Part shown: piece after piece, positions 57,345-64,000 of the stretch | Numbering within the stretch: position 1 is the first letter of the stretch | How the letters are laid out: each line of letters starts with the position of its first letter | From: Nocardioidaceae bacterium | Lineage (GTDB): Bacteria > Actinomycetota > Actinomycetes > Propionibacteriales > Nocardioidaceae | Direction: 5' to 3' | NCBI GenBank assembly: GCA_017744365.1 | Contig: JAGIBL010000010.1 | Span: 1 to 64,000, forward strand | DNA length: 64,000 nt | Position numbers and translations under genes: made by a program | Notes under the pieces: model-generated | Told to the model about the DNA's origin: nothing | Seen by the model: the letters and a program-made list of their open reading frames with translations, nothing else | Databases searched by the model: none

Positions 57345-58184
57345 ATGCAGCTCAAGGTGGTGCACACGACCGGCTTCTCCTACGAGGGCGGAGCCACGGC
57401 GTCGTACAACGAGGCCAGGCTGACGCCCCAGACCGTGGCCGGGCAGATCGTCGTGCACAGCAGGCTGGACGTGCACCCGGCGCCGTGGACCTGGACCTAC
57501 CGCGACTACTGGGGCACGCACGTGACCGCGTTCGAGGTGCTCGACCCGCACGAGACGCTGACGGTGAGCGCGACCGCGACGGTGCACACCGAGGCCCGTA
57601 CGGCGGCCACGGCGCGGCTCTCCTGGGCCGAGCTGCGCGACGAGAAGGTCGCCGACCGGCTCACCGAGTACCTGGAGATCTCCGACCGAGTGGCACCGCC
57701 GCCGGACCTGGCCGCGCTGGTCACCGAGATCGCCGCGCACTGCGCCGACCCGCACCGCGCGGCGCGCAGCATCTGCTCGCTCGTCCACGACGAGATCAAG
57801 TACGTCAGCGGCGCCACCGACGTCGCCGGGTACGCCGCGGACTCGTGGGCGGCCCGGTCCGGGGTCTGCCAGGACATGGCGCACCTGGCCCTCGGCGGGC
57901 TGCGCCAGGTCGGCATCCCGGCCCGCTACGTCTCCGGGTACCTGCACCCGTCCAAGGAGCCCGAGATCGGGACGGCGGTACGGGGTGAGTCGCACGCGTG
58001 GGTCGAGTGGTGGGACAACGGCTGGCACGGGTACGACCCCACCAACGACACCGAGCCCGGCGAGCGGCACGTGACCGTCGCCGCCGGCCGCGACTACGGC
58101 GACGTCCGGCCGCTGTCGGGGATCTTCACCGGCGCCGGCACCTCGTCGATGTTCGTCGACGTCCAGGTCACCCGGCTGGCCTAG
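57345..58184 (+). CDS. transglutaminase-like cysteine peptidase/ligase
   Basis: The protein has 279 residues. The N-terminal beta domain starts MQLKVVHTTGFSYEGGATAS; the transglutaminase core has Cys in ARSGVCQDMAHLALGGLR, His in ESHAWVEWWDNGWHG and Asp in GYDPTNDT. This triad is that of papain-like enzymes, acting as peptidase or acyl transferase. No signal peptide, so the whole trio is cytoplasmic. ATG 57345 follows the alpha-E stop by two bases, so co-translation is expected. Its last four bases overlap the convergent MFS gene. It probably releases or attaches the product made by the ATP-grasp protein. Confidence 0.92.
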   Translation: MQLKVVHTTGFSYEGGATASYNEARLTPQTVAGQIVVHSRLDVHPAPWTWTYRDYWGTHVTAFEVLDPHETLTVSATATVHTEARTAATARLSWAELRDEKVADRLTEYLEISDRVAPPPDLAALVTEIAAHCADPHRAARSICSLVHDEIKYVSGATDVAGYAADSWAARSGVCQDMAHLALGGLRQVGIPARYVSGYLHPSKEPEIGTAVRGESHAWVEWWDNGWHGYDPTNDTEPGERHVTVAAGRDYGDVRPLSGIFTGAGTSSMFVDVQVTRLA

Positions 58185-59557
58185 GCGTGGCCCGAGCCGG
58201 ATCCTGCGGCCCGGGCCACGGCCAGCACCCCGAGACCGCAGCCGGCGACGAGCAGCCAGCCCGGCCGGGTCGCGTGCGCCAGCGTCGCCGGCCCCGCGCC
58301 CGCGACCAGCCCGCCGGCGATCGCGATGCCGAGCGCCGCGCCGACCTGCCGGGCGGTCGAGGTCATCCCACCGGCCACCCCGGCCCGCGCCGGGGGAAGT
58401 CCCCCGACCGCCGTGTTCGTCAGCGGGGCGTTCGCGAACCCGAAGCCGATGCCGATCAGCAGGTAGGCGGCGAGCAGCAGGGCCACCGGGGTGCCGTCGC
58501 CGAGACCGACCAGGCAGAGCCCGCCGGCGACCAGGAACCCGCCCGCGAGCAGGAGCGGAGGCCGCGGTCCGACCCGGCCGACCAGCCGTCCGGACCAGGG
58601 CGCGCACACCGTCGCGCCCAGCGCCATCGGCAGCGTGGCGGCGCCGGCCTCGAGGGCCGACGACCCGCGCACGTGCTGCAGGTACAGGGTGTTGAGCAGC
58701 AGTGCCGTGCTGAGCGCCACGAACACGAGCACCGCTCCGAGGACAGCGCCCGCGAACGACCGACGGCGGAACAGATCGAGGTCCACCAGCGGCTCGGCGC
58801 GACGCCGCTCGACCACGGCCAGGGCGATGCCGACGAGCACCGCCAGCACACCGCCGGCCAGCACGGCGGGCGAGCCCCAGCCCGTGTGCGGGCCCTCGAT
58901 GAGCAGCGCCACCACGCCCCCGACAAGCAGCACCAGCAGCGCCTGCCCGGGCAGGTCGAGCGCGCGCGCACGCGGCGCCCGCGACTCCGGCACGACCACG
59001 GCGGTCAGCGCGAGCGCGAGCAGCACCACCGGCACGTTCACCCAGAAGACCCAGCGCCAGCCGAGCCCGGTGACCAGCGCGCCGCCGACGAGCGGTCCGG
59101 CGGCCATGCTCAGCCCGAAGACGGAGGCCCAGATCCCGATCGCGCGGGCGCGCTCGCGCGGGTCGGGCATCACGTTGACGACGATCGCCAGAGCCACCGG
59201 GCTGAGCATCGAGGCGCCGACTCCCTGGAGTGCGCGGGCGGCGACCAGCGTGCCGAGACCCGGCGCGACCGCCCCGGCCACCGAGGCGAGCCCGAAGACG
59301 ACCAGGCCGGTGCGGAACACCCGACGCCGGCCGAAGCGGTCGGCGAGCGCGCCCGAGGTGATGAGCAGGCCGGCGAGCACGATCGTGTACGCGTCGACCA
59401 CCCACTCCAGGCCGCGCGTCCCGGTGTCCAGGCCTCGGCCGATGGCGGGCAGCCCCACGTTCACCACGGTGGTGTCCAGGCCGACCAGGAAGAGGCTGAG
59501 CGCGCAGACACCGACGACGGTCCAGCGGCGACGGGCATCGAGGGCGTTGGTCTTCAC
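58181..59557 (-). CDS. MFS drug efflux transporter (EmrB/QacA type)
   Basis: The protein has 458 residues and about 14 hydrophobic segments. Motif A is GALADRFGRRRVFR after helix 2, motif C-like GASVFGLSMAAGPLVGGALV follows, and the first helix VGVCALSLFLVGLDTTVVNVG is typical of the DHA2/EmrB group. It exports lipophilic drugs by proton antiport. It is divergent from the XRE-cupin regulator at 59615, with a short 57-bp gap that holds the TTTGC-N7-GCAAA operator, so the regulator is its likely controller. GTG start at 59557. Its 3' end touches the transglutaminase gene. Confidence 0.9.
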   Translation of the reverse strand: MKTNALDARRRWTVVGVCALSLFLVGLDTTVVNVGLPAIGRGLDTGTRGLEWVVDAYTIVLAGLLITSGALADRFGRRRVFRTGLVVFGLASVAGAVAPGLGTLVAARALQGVGASMLSPVALAIVVNVMPDPRERARAIGIWASVFGLSMAAGPLVGGALVTGLGWRWVFWVNVPVVLLALALTAVVVPESRAPRARALDLPGQALLVLLVGGVVALLIEGPHTGWGSPAVLAGGVLAVLVGIALAVVERRRAEPLVDLDLFRRRSFAGAVLGAVLVFVALSTALLLNTLYLQHVRGSSALEAGAATLPMALGATVCAPWSGRLVGRVGPRPPLLLAGGFLVAGGLCLVGLGDGTPVALLLAAYLLIGIGFGFANAPLTNTAVGGLPPARAGVAGGMTSTARQVGAALGIAIAGGLVAGAGPATLAHATRPGWLLVAGCGLGVLAVARAAGSGSGHA

Positions 59558-59597
59558 GCGCCCATCCTTCGAGGCGGGCTGCGCGGCCTCCAGCAGA

Positions 59598-59614
59598 TTT
59601 GCTAGAACTGCAAA
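59598..59614. promoter_or_regulatory. dyad operator overlapping the XRE-cupin -10 element
   Basis: TTTGC-TAGAACT-GCAAA (59598-59614) is a perfect five-base inverted repeat. The TAGAAC (59603-59608) at its centre is the -10-like hexamer six bases before the ATG at 59615. A protein bound here would block the regulator's own promoter and lies close to the MFS promoter. Confidence 0.55.
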
Positions 59615-60181
59615 ATGACCGAGATCGACGAGACGCTGGCCGCGATCGGACCGCGGCTCCGGACGCTGCGCCGCGACCGCGGCAGGACCCTGGCCGAGGT
59701 GGCCGAGGAGACGGGCATCTCGATCAGCACGCTCTCGCGCCTGGAGTCGGGCAAGCGCCGGCCGACCCTGGAGCTGCTGCTACCGCTGGCCCGCAGCCAC
59801 CGGGTCGCCCTGGACCAGCTCGTCGCCGCGCCCGCGACCGGCGACCCGCGGATCCACCTGCGCCCGGTCCGCCGCAGTCGCGGCAGCGTGCTGGTGCCGC
59901 TGACCCACTACCCCGGCCGGATCCAGGTGTTCAAGCAGGTGCTCGCGCCGCGTCCACCGCGCCTGGTCACGCACGAGGGCTACGAGTGGCTGTACGTGCT
60001 CGCCGGGACGCTCCGGCTCGTCATCGGCGACCGCGAGCACGTGCTCGGCCCCGGCGAGGCGGTCGAGTTCGACACCGCCGAGCCGCACTGGTTCGGCCCG
60101 GCCGACGAGAGCAGCGTCGAGATCCTGCACCTCTTCGGCCCGCGCGGCGACCACGCCGCCGTCCGCGTCACGAAGCCGTGA
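59615..60181 (+). CDS. XRE family regulator with C-terminal cupin domain
   Basis: The protein has 188 residues. The HTH is RTLAEVAEETGISISTLSRL followed by ESGKRRPTLELLLPLA, and the cupin runs from about residue 80 with RPPRLVTHEGYEWLYVLAGT, RLVIGDREHVLGPGEAVEFD and EPHWFGPADESSVEIL. Such XRE-cupin proteins bind a small ligand in the cupin and control nearby transport or metabolism genes. ATG 59615 lies directly after the dyad; leaderless. It is divergent from the MFS pump and converges with the RNB gene by 14 bases of overlap. Confidence 0.9.
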   Translation: MTEIDETLAAIGPRLRTLRRDRGRTLAEVAEETGISISTLSRLESGKRRPTLELLLPLARSHRVALDQLVAAPATGDPRIHLRPVRRSRGSVLVPLTHYPGRIQVFKQVLAPRPPRLVTHEGYEWLYVLAGTLRLVIGDREHVLGPGEAVEFDTAEPHWFGPADESSVEILHLFGPRGDHAAVRVTKP

Positions 60182-61598
60182 ACCGGACCGTCCGGGTCGC
60201 GACGTCCGCCGCGGCCAGCGTGAGGGTCAGCTCCTCGCCGACCGGCAGTGGCTGGGTCCCGGTGGCGGTGGCCGTGATCGCCGGCTCACGGACCACCGCG
60301 TCGCCCTTGCGGGCGTCGTCGCGGTCGGCCTCGACGACCACCCCGGTGAACGTCTCCCCCACCCGGCCCGCGAGCGTGGCCGCCTCGATGAGGTTGAGCA
60401 CCGCGTTCTCGTAGGCGTGCGCGCGCCGGCCGGAGGACTGCATCAGCTCGGGCAGCTCGGGCATCCCCTCGCGGACCCAGCCAGGCACCTCCTGCCCGGC
60501 GCACAGCGCGGCACACACCTCCAGCCCGAAGCGGTCGACCAGGCGGCGCAGGGGTGCGGTCACGTGCGCGTACGGCGCCGCCAGCGCGGCGTGCAGCGGC
60601 TGCTCGGGGACCGACCCGTCGAAGACGTCGTAGCCGGCCCCGCGCAGCAGCGTGGTCGCCGCGGTGATCATCGCCAGGTGGTGCGGCTTGGTCGGGTCCA
60701 GCCCGTGCACGAACGCGGGGTAGGCCATCTCCGCCGGCCAGTCGATGCCGAGCCCGCGGGCCGTCCGGCGCAGTCTCGTGACCGCGTGGTCCTGCGCCGG
60801 TGGCAGCGTGCGCAGCACCCCGACCTTGCCGTCGAGCATGATCCGGGCGGCGGCGAAGCCGGTGAGCAGGGAGATCTGCGCGTTCCAGCCCTCGACCGGC
60901 AGCAGCGCCCGGAACTCCAGCTTCCACGGGGTCACCGAGCAGTCCACCTCCTGCTCGGGCATCGGCAGACTGACCCCGCCGCGGTCGACCTCCTGCTGCT
61001 CGCGGAGCCTGCCGACCTCGGCGAGGAGCCGCAGCACCTCGCTCGCGGTGCCGTCGTCGAGCTGCTGCTGCACGCCGGCGTAGTCGAGCCGCGCGGTCGA
61101 GCGCACCCGCGCCCGCTCGACCTTGGCCGAGGTCTGGGCGCCTTTGGCATCGAGCTCGATGGTCCACAGGAACGCCGGCCGGACCTGGTCGGGCAGCAGC
61201 GACGCGGCACCCTCGGAGAGCTCGGCGGGGTGCAGCGGGACCTTGCTGTCGGCGCCGTACAGGGACTCGCCGCGCCGGCGCGCCTCCACGTCGACCGGGT
61301 CGCCGGCCGTGACGAACGCGGCCACGTCGGCGATCGCGTAGTGCACCACGTAGCCGTCGCCGCTGCGCTCCAGGTGCAGCGCCTGGTCGAGGTCCATCGA
61401 GCCGGGCGGGTCGATCGTGACGAACGGGATCGCGGTGCGGTCCAGGTCGGGCAGGCGCGGGTGCGCGGCGGCCTGCTTCGCGGCGGAGACCACGCCGGCC
61501 GGGAACTCGGGATCGACCTTCTGCTCGGCCTGGATCGCGGCGATGCCGTCCTCGAGGGTGGCGTTGCGCTGGCGGACCCGGAGGACTCGGCTGCTCAC
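60168..61598 (-). CDS. RNB domain ribonuclease (RNase II/R catalytic domain)
   Basis: The protein has 476 residues. The RNB core has IPFVTIDPPGSMDLDQALHL with the Asp ladder (DPPGSMDLDQ), DVAAFVTAGDPVDVEARRRG and HPAELSEGAASLLPDQVRPA, and near the C-terminus YAHVTAPLRRLVDRF. It lacks the N-terminal cold-shock domains of RNase R and has only a short C-terminal S1-like part (about 440-476), so it is a minimal RNB enzyme as often found in actinobacteria. It degrades RNA 3' to 5'. TAGGGT (61606-61611) ends seven bases before GTG 61598, which selects this start over two upstream GTGs. Confidence 0.9.
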   Translation of the reverse strand: MSSRVLRVRQRNATLEDGIAAIQAEQKVDPEFPAGVVSAAKQAAAHPRLPDLDRTAIPFVTIDPPGSMDLDQALHLERSGDGYVVHYAIADVAAFVTAGDPVDVEARRRGESLYGADSKVPLHPAELSEGAASLLPDQVRPAFLWTIELDAKGAQTSAKVERARVRSTARLDYAGVQQQLDDGTASEVLRLLAEVGRLREQQEVDRGGVSLPMPEQEVDCSVTPWKLEFRALLPVEGWNAQISLLTGFAAARIMLDGKVGVLRTLPPAQDHAVTRLRRTARGLGIDWPAEMAYPAFVHGLDPTKPHHLAMITAATTLLRGAGYDVFDGSVPEQPLHAALAAPYAHVTAPLRRLVDRFGLEVCAALCAGQEVPGWVREGMPELPELMQSSGRRAHAYENAVLNLIEAATLAGRVGETFTGVVVEADRDDARKGDAVVREPAITATATGTQPLPVGEELTLTLAAADVATRTVRFTAS

Positions 61599-61605
61599 GG
61601 CCCAC

Positions 61606-61611
61606 ACCCTA
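61606..61611 (-). promoter_or_regulatory. -10 element for the RNB ribonuclease gene
   Basis: On the minus strand this reads TAGGGT, seven bases before the GTG at 61598. No RBS is found, so the start codon is probably the first transcribed base. The remaining gap to the yaaA start (61617-61725) holds a CGGAGC-AA-GCTCCG palindrome (61693-61706) and no gene. Confidence 0.42.
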
Positions 61612-61725
61612 CGCACGGATGCTGACGATCATCTGAAACCCTGGCCCGGTGATCGTCGCTGCGCTCCTCAACGCTCCTCCCTCCGCCGGCAACGGAGCAA
61701 GCTCCGAACGGCTCCGGTCGATCGC

Positions 61726-62499
61726 GTGCTGATCCTCCTTCCGCCGTCCGAGGGCAAGAGCGCGCCCGCCCGCGGTGCCGCGCTGGACCTGTCCCGGCTC
61801 GACCTGGCGGCCCTCACCGACGCCCGCAAGGAGCTGCTCGAGCTGCTCGTCACGGCCAGCTCCGAGGACCCGGAGACGACCGCGGCAGCCCTCGGGCTCG
61901 GCCCCACCCAGCTCGACCTGCTGGACCGCAACGCCGCCCTGCACACGGCGTCGACCGCGCGGGCCGACCGGATCTACACCGGCGTGCTGTACGACGCGCT
62001 CGACCTCACCTCGCTCGACGCCGCCGCCCGCCGCCGCGCCACCCGCCGGCTGGTGGTGATCTCGGCCCTGTTCGGGGCGGTCCGGCCCAGCGACCGCATC
62101 CCCGCGTACCGGCTCTCCGGCGACACCAACCTGCCCGGCGCCGGGATCGTCTCCTCCTACTGGCGCCCGCACCTGCAGCCGGTGCTCGACGAGCAGGCCG
62201 GGAGCGGGCTGGTGGTGGACCTGCGCTCGTCGATGTACGCCGGATTCTGGCGGCCGACCGACGGCACCAAGGTCGCGACCGTGCGGGTGCTGCACGAGGT
62301 GAACGGCACCCGCAAGGTGGTCAGCCACTTCAACAAGGCCACCAAGGGACGGATCGTGCGCGCGCTGCTGACCGACGGGAGCGCCCCGCGGAACCCGGCC
62401 GCCCTGGCCGAGCTGCTCGGCGACCTGGGCTGGCACGTCGAGCAGGGCCCGGCGGGGAAGAACGGGACTCAGCTCGACGTGGTGGTCCGGGAGCTGTAG
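61726..62499 (+). CDS. yaaA: peroxide stress protein YaaA
   Basis: The protein has 257 residues starting MLILLPPSEGKSAPARGAAL (GTG start). Family motifs: PPSEGK, ALHTASTARADRIYTGVLYD, VVISALFGAVRPSDRIPAYR, and GSGLVVDLRSSMYAGFW, with HFNKATKGRIVRALL near the end. In Escherichia coli YaaA lowers free iron during hydrogen peroxide stress; the DNA-binding fold (SSPxxxH superfamily) is known for that protein. The same role is probable here. It ends one base before the convergent PIN toxin gene stop. The preceding 109-bp gap has no gene. Confidence 0.92.
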   Translation: MLILLPPSEGKSAPARGAALDLSRLDLAALTDARKELLELLVTASSEDPETTAAALGLGPTQLDLLDRNAALHTASTARADRIYTGVLYDALDLTSLDAAARRRATRRLVVISALFGAVRPSDRIPAYRLSGDTNLPGAGIVSSYWRPHLQPVLDEQAGSGLVVDLRSSMYAGFWRPTDGTKVATVRVLHEVNGTRKVVSHFNKATKGRIVRALLTDGSAPRNPAALAELLGDLGWHVEQGPAGKNGTQLDVVVREL

Positions 62500-62500
62500 G

Positions 62501-62893
62501 TCAGGCGAGCAACCGCCAGCCGAGGGTCTCGGCGGCGTGACGGTCGAAGGTGGCCGTCTCGGTGATCCCGTAGAGCCGCGAGGTCGCGTGGATGAGGGCG
62601 TCCGGGAAGTCGGCACCGCGGCGGGCCGCCTCGAGCGCTTCGCCGACGGACTCACCGTCCTCGATCTCGAACACCTCCGTGGCCATGATCGAGTCGAACA
62701 TCTCCAGCACCTCCGGGATCGGACGGCGAAGGCTGCGGGCCAGCACCCAGTACAGCTCCACGATCACCGTGAGACTGACGAATCCTGGCGTCTCCAGCGT
62801 GAGCCGGCGGATCAGCTGCTGGGCGATCGGGGTCTGCCGCTCGTCGTCGCGCGCGAAGGCGCGAACCAGCACGTTGGTGTCGAGCGCGATCAC
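62501..62893 (-). CDS. PIN domain ribonuclease, VapC-like toxin
   Basis: The protein has 130 residues. The PIN acidic residues are visible: Asp5 in MIALDTNVLVRAFARDD, Glu46 in VIVELYWVLARSLRR, Asp98 in DFPDALIHATSRLYG and Asp117 in TFDRHAAETLG. VapC toxins cleave tRNA or rRNA with Mg2+ in a growth-arresting toxin-antitoxin pair. GTG 62893 overlaps the antitoxin stop (GTGA), the usual coupled order antitoxin then toxin. It is cytoplasmic. Confidence 0.9.
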   Translation of the reverse strand: MIALDTNVLVRAFARDDERQTPIAQQLIRRLTLETPGFVSLTVIVELYWVLARSLRRPIPEVLEMFDSIMATEVFEIEDGESVGEALEAARRGADFPDALIHATSRLYGITETATFDRHAAETLGWRLLA

Positions 62894-63132
62894 GCCGACT
62901 CGGCCGCACCCTCGGCGATGCCGCGCTCCATGTCCTCGAGCGTGATCGGCGGCCCGTCGTACTTGATGATCCCGAACAGGTCCTCGACACTCCGGTTCTT
63001 CGGCCGGAGTCGGTACTCGCGGTCACTCACCCGGACGAAGTCGACCTTCGTCCCGGGCACGATGCCGAGCTCGTCCCGCACCTCCTTGGGCACGGTGATC
63101 TGACCCTTCGACGTCATTGTTGCCTGGGGCAT
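62890..63132 (-). CDS. AbrB/MazE-type antitoxin
   Basis: The protein has 80 residues with the swapped-hairpin AbrB domain MPQATMTSKGQITVPKEVRD followed by ELGIVPGTKVDFVRVSDRE, and a C-terminal toxin-binding tail rich in acidic residues (LEDMERGIAEGAAE). The start is ATG 63132 because GGGAGGTAAGG sits just before it; an in-frame GTG at 63147 is the RBS itself. It should bind its own promoter and neutralise the PIN toxin encoded next. AbrB/PIN pairs are common in actinobacteria. Confidence 0.9.
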   Translation of the reverse strand: MPQATMTSKGQITVPKEVRDELGIVPGTKVDFVRVSDREYRLRPKNRSVEDLFGIIKYDGPPITLEDMERGIAEGAAESA

Positions 63133-63180
63133 TTCCTTACCTCCCACTCGTCCGCCTTACCGCAGGCAGCCTAGCAAGGA

Positions 63181-64000
63181 TCAGGACAAAGCGGGCCGGA
63201 CCTTCTCGCAGATCAGCCGCAGGCTCTCCCAGGAGGGCTCCGCGGGAAGCCCCCCGCAGGCCGGGTGGCTGCTGACCAGCCGCAGCTCGCCGGACCGGGC
63301 CTGCGCGACCATCTCGTCCGGGGTGAGCACGACGTACACGCTGCCGCGGCGCAGCTCCTCGACGCTCGCGGCGTCGTCGCGCACGTAGCTCTGGTTGCCC
63401 TGCGCCCACGAGGCGTAGGAGCGGGCGTCGGCGAGCAGGTGGTGCCCGTACGCCGCCCAGAACCGGTCCGGGTCCTCGGCGCAGAACACGTTGGCCGGCC
63501 CGGGCGGGGCCACCACGACGAAGCCGGGCTCGCGTCCGTGCGCCCGGCACTCGTCCCGGTAGAGCTCGACCAGCGCCGGGTCGTTCTGCTGGGGCGCGAA
63601 GCCGAGCCCGAGGCGGGCCGCCCTTCGCGCGGCGGCGGGAGAGCCACCGCCGTAGAAGAGGAACGGATGCGGGTCGACGTACGGCGTGGGCAGGATGCGC
63701 ACCCGGCGCCCGTCGTACGAGAACTCCTCGCCGGTCCAGGCCTGCCGCAGCACGCCGATCTTCTCCTCGATGTCGGCCCCGCGCGTCTCCCAGGCCTTCC
63801 CGAAGAGGTCGTACTCCTCACGCCGGTAGCCGAGCCCGATCGTGTAGGTCACCCGCCCGGCCGCGATCTGGTCGAGCACCGCGATCTCCTCGGCCACCCG
63901 CAGCGGGTCGTACAGGTTGAGCAGCAGCGCGCTCACCGAGATCGGGATCGTGCTGGTCACCGCCGCGAACGCGGCCGCCACCGGGAGCGGGCTGGGCAGG
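63181..64000 (-). CDS. LLM-class flavin/F420-dependent oxidoreductase, N-terminus cut by window end
   Basis: The frame stays open past the window edge; 273 residues are visible. TIM-barrel features of bacterial luciferase-like enzymes: PISVSALLLNLYDPLRVAEE, IAAGRVTYTIGLGYRREEYD, FLFYGGGSPAAARRAARLGL and RSYASWAQGNQSYVRDD. YRREEYDLFGK and the WETRG segment match the flavin-dependent TIGR03619/RutA-like group. The apparent ATG-type start at 63981 is not used, since codons continue upstream. Substrate unknown. It is separated from the toxin-antitoxin pair by 48 bases. Confidence 0.85.
   Translation of the reverse strand, partial: LPSPLPVAAAFAAVTSTIPISVSALLLNLYDPLRVAEEIAVLDQIAAGRVTYTIGLGYRREEYDLFGKAWETRGADIEEKIGVLRQAWTGEEFSYDGRRVRILPTPYVDPHPFLFYGGGSPAAARRAARLGLGFAPQQNDPALVELYRDECRAHGREPGFVVVAPPGPANVFCAEDPDRFWAAYGHHLLADARSYASWAQGNQSYVRDDAASVEELRRGSVYVVLTPDEMVAQARSGELRLVSSHPACGGLPAEPSWESLRLICEKVRPALS

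Overview
The window is very GC-rich DNA with dense, tightly packed genes, many GTG starts and 4-base GTGA/ATGA gene overlaps. The gene set is actinobacterial: F420/LLM oxidoreductases, a glnA2-like glutamine synthetase next to glnE, the two-domain NAD synthetase, UdgX, DUF222/HNH endonucleases, and PafBC-type promoters. It reads as ordinary chromosome of a Nocardioides-like member of the Nocardioidaceae. That placement is inferred from gene content; no 16S gene is present. I see no prophage, IS transposase, CRISPR array or tRNA.

Layout. 1-4.5 kb: the tail of a DUF222/HNH gene, a TPR regulator-like protein, an NTF2-like/cupin pair, and a quinone-reductase-type enzyme behind a SoxR-like promoter. 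4.6-15 kb: secreted proteins (a large subtilase and two tandem Ig-repeat proteins) around a molybdenum sulfite-oxidase-like/flavin reductase/DUF6510 operon. 15-18.2 kb: gluconokinase, an FAD-Rieske oxidoreductase, and a broken DUF222/HNH gene carrying palindromic repeats. 18.3-25.6 kb: small membrane proteins, UdgX, HAD, DUF72, CinA, hemerythrin, and a coupled lipoprotein/NRAMP-like/PRC-like operon. 25.7-34.5 kb: LLM enzymes, a penicillin-binding-protein-like hydrolase, GntR, a CAP protein, an esterase, an LLM-TetR-flavoprotein operon, and a membrane protein/SatD pair. 34.5-45.3 kb: central nitrogen and cofactor genes (arfB, glnE, a glnA2-like synthetase, nadE) with an Fe-S-type HTH regulator and its likely target, and a LuxR/FAD-oxidase divergent pair. 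45.4-52.1 kb: an intact DUF222/HNH gene, panB, methyltransferases, a PQQ-type dehydrogenase, and map divergent from a small conserved gene. 52.1-58.2 kb: small secreted and membrane genes, rnpB (RNase P RNA, minus strand), then the ATP-grasp/alpha-E/transglutaminase operon. 58.2-64 kb: an MFS pump and XRE-cupin divergent pair, an RNB ribonuclease, yaaA, a VapBC-like toxin-antitoxin pair, and a truncated LLM gene.

The strongest non-gene signals are regulatory. About twenty gene starts have a -10-like hexamer ending 6-7 bases before the start codon and no ribosome-binding site, which predicts leaderless mRNAs. Both DUF222/HNH genes whose upstream DNA is visible have a RecA-NDp (PafBC) DNA-damage promoter with exact 8-base spacing. 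The map intergenic region has two overlapping, opposed -10 elements in only 23 bp. Several regulator genes have clear dyads at their promoters (SatD, HTH/membrane pair, XRE-cupin, GntR).
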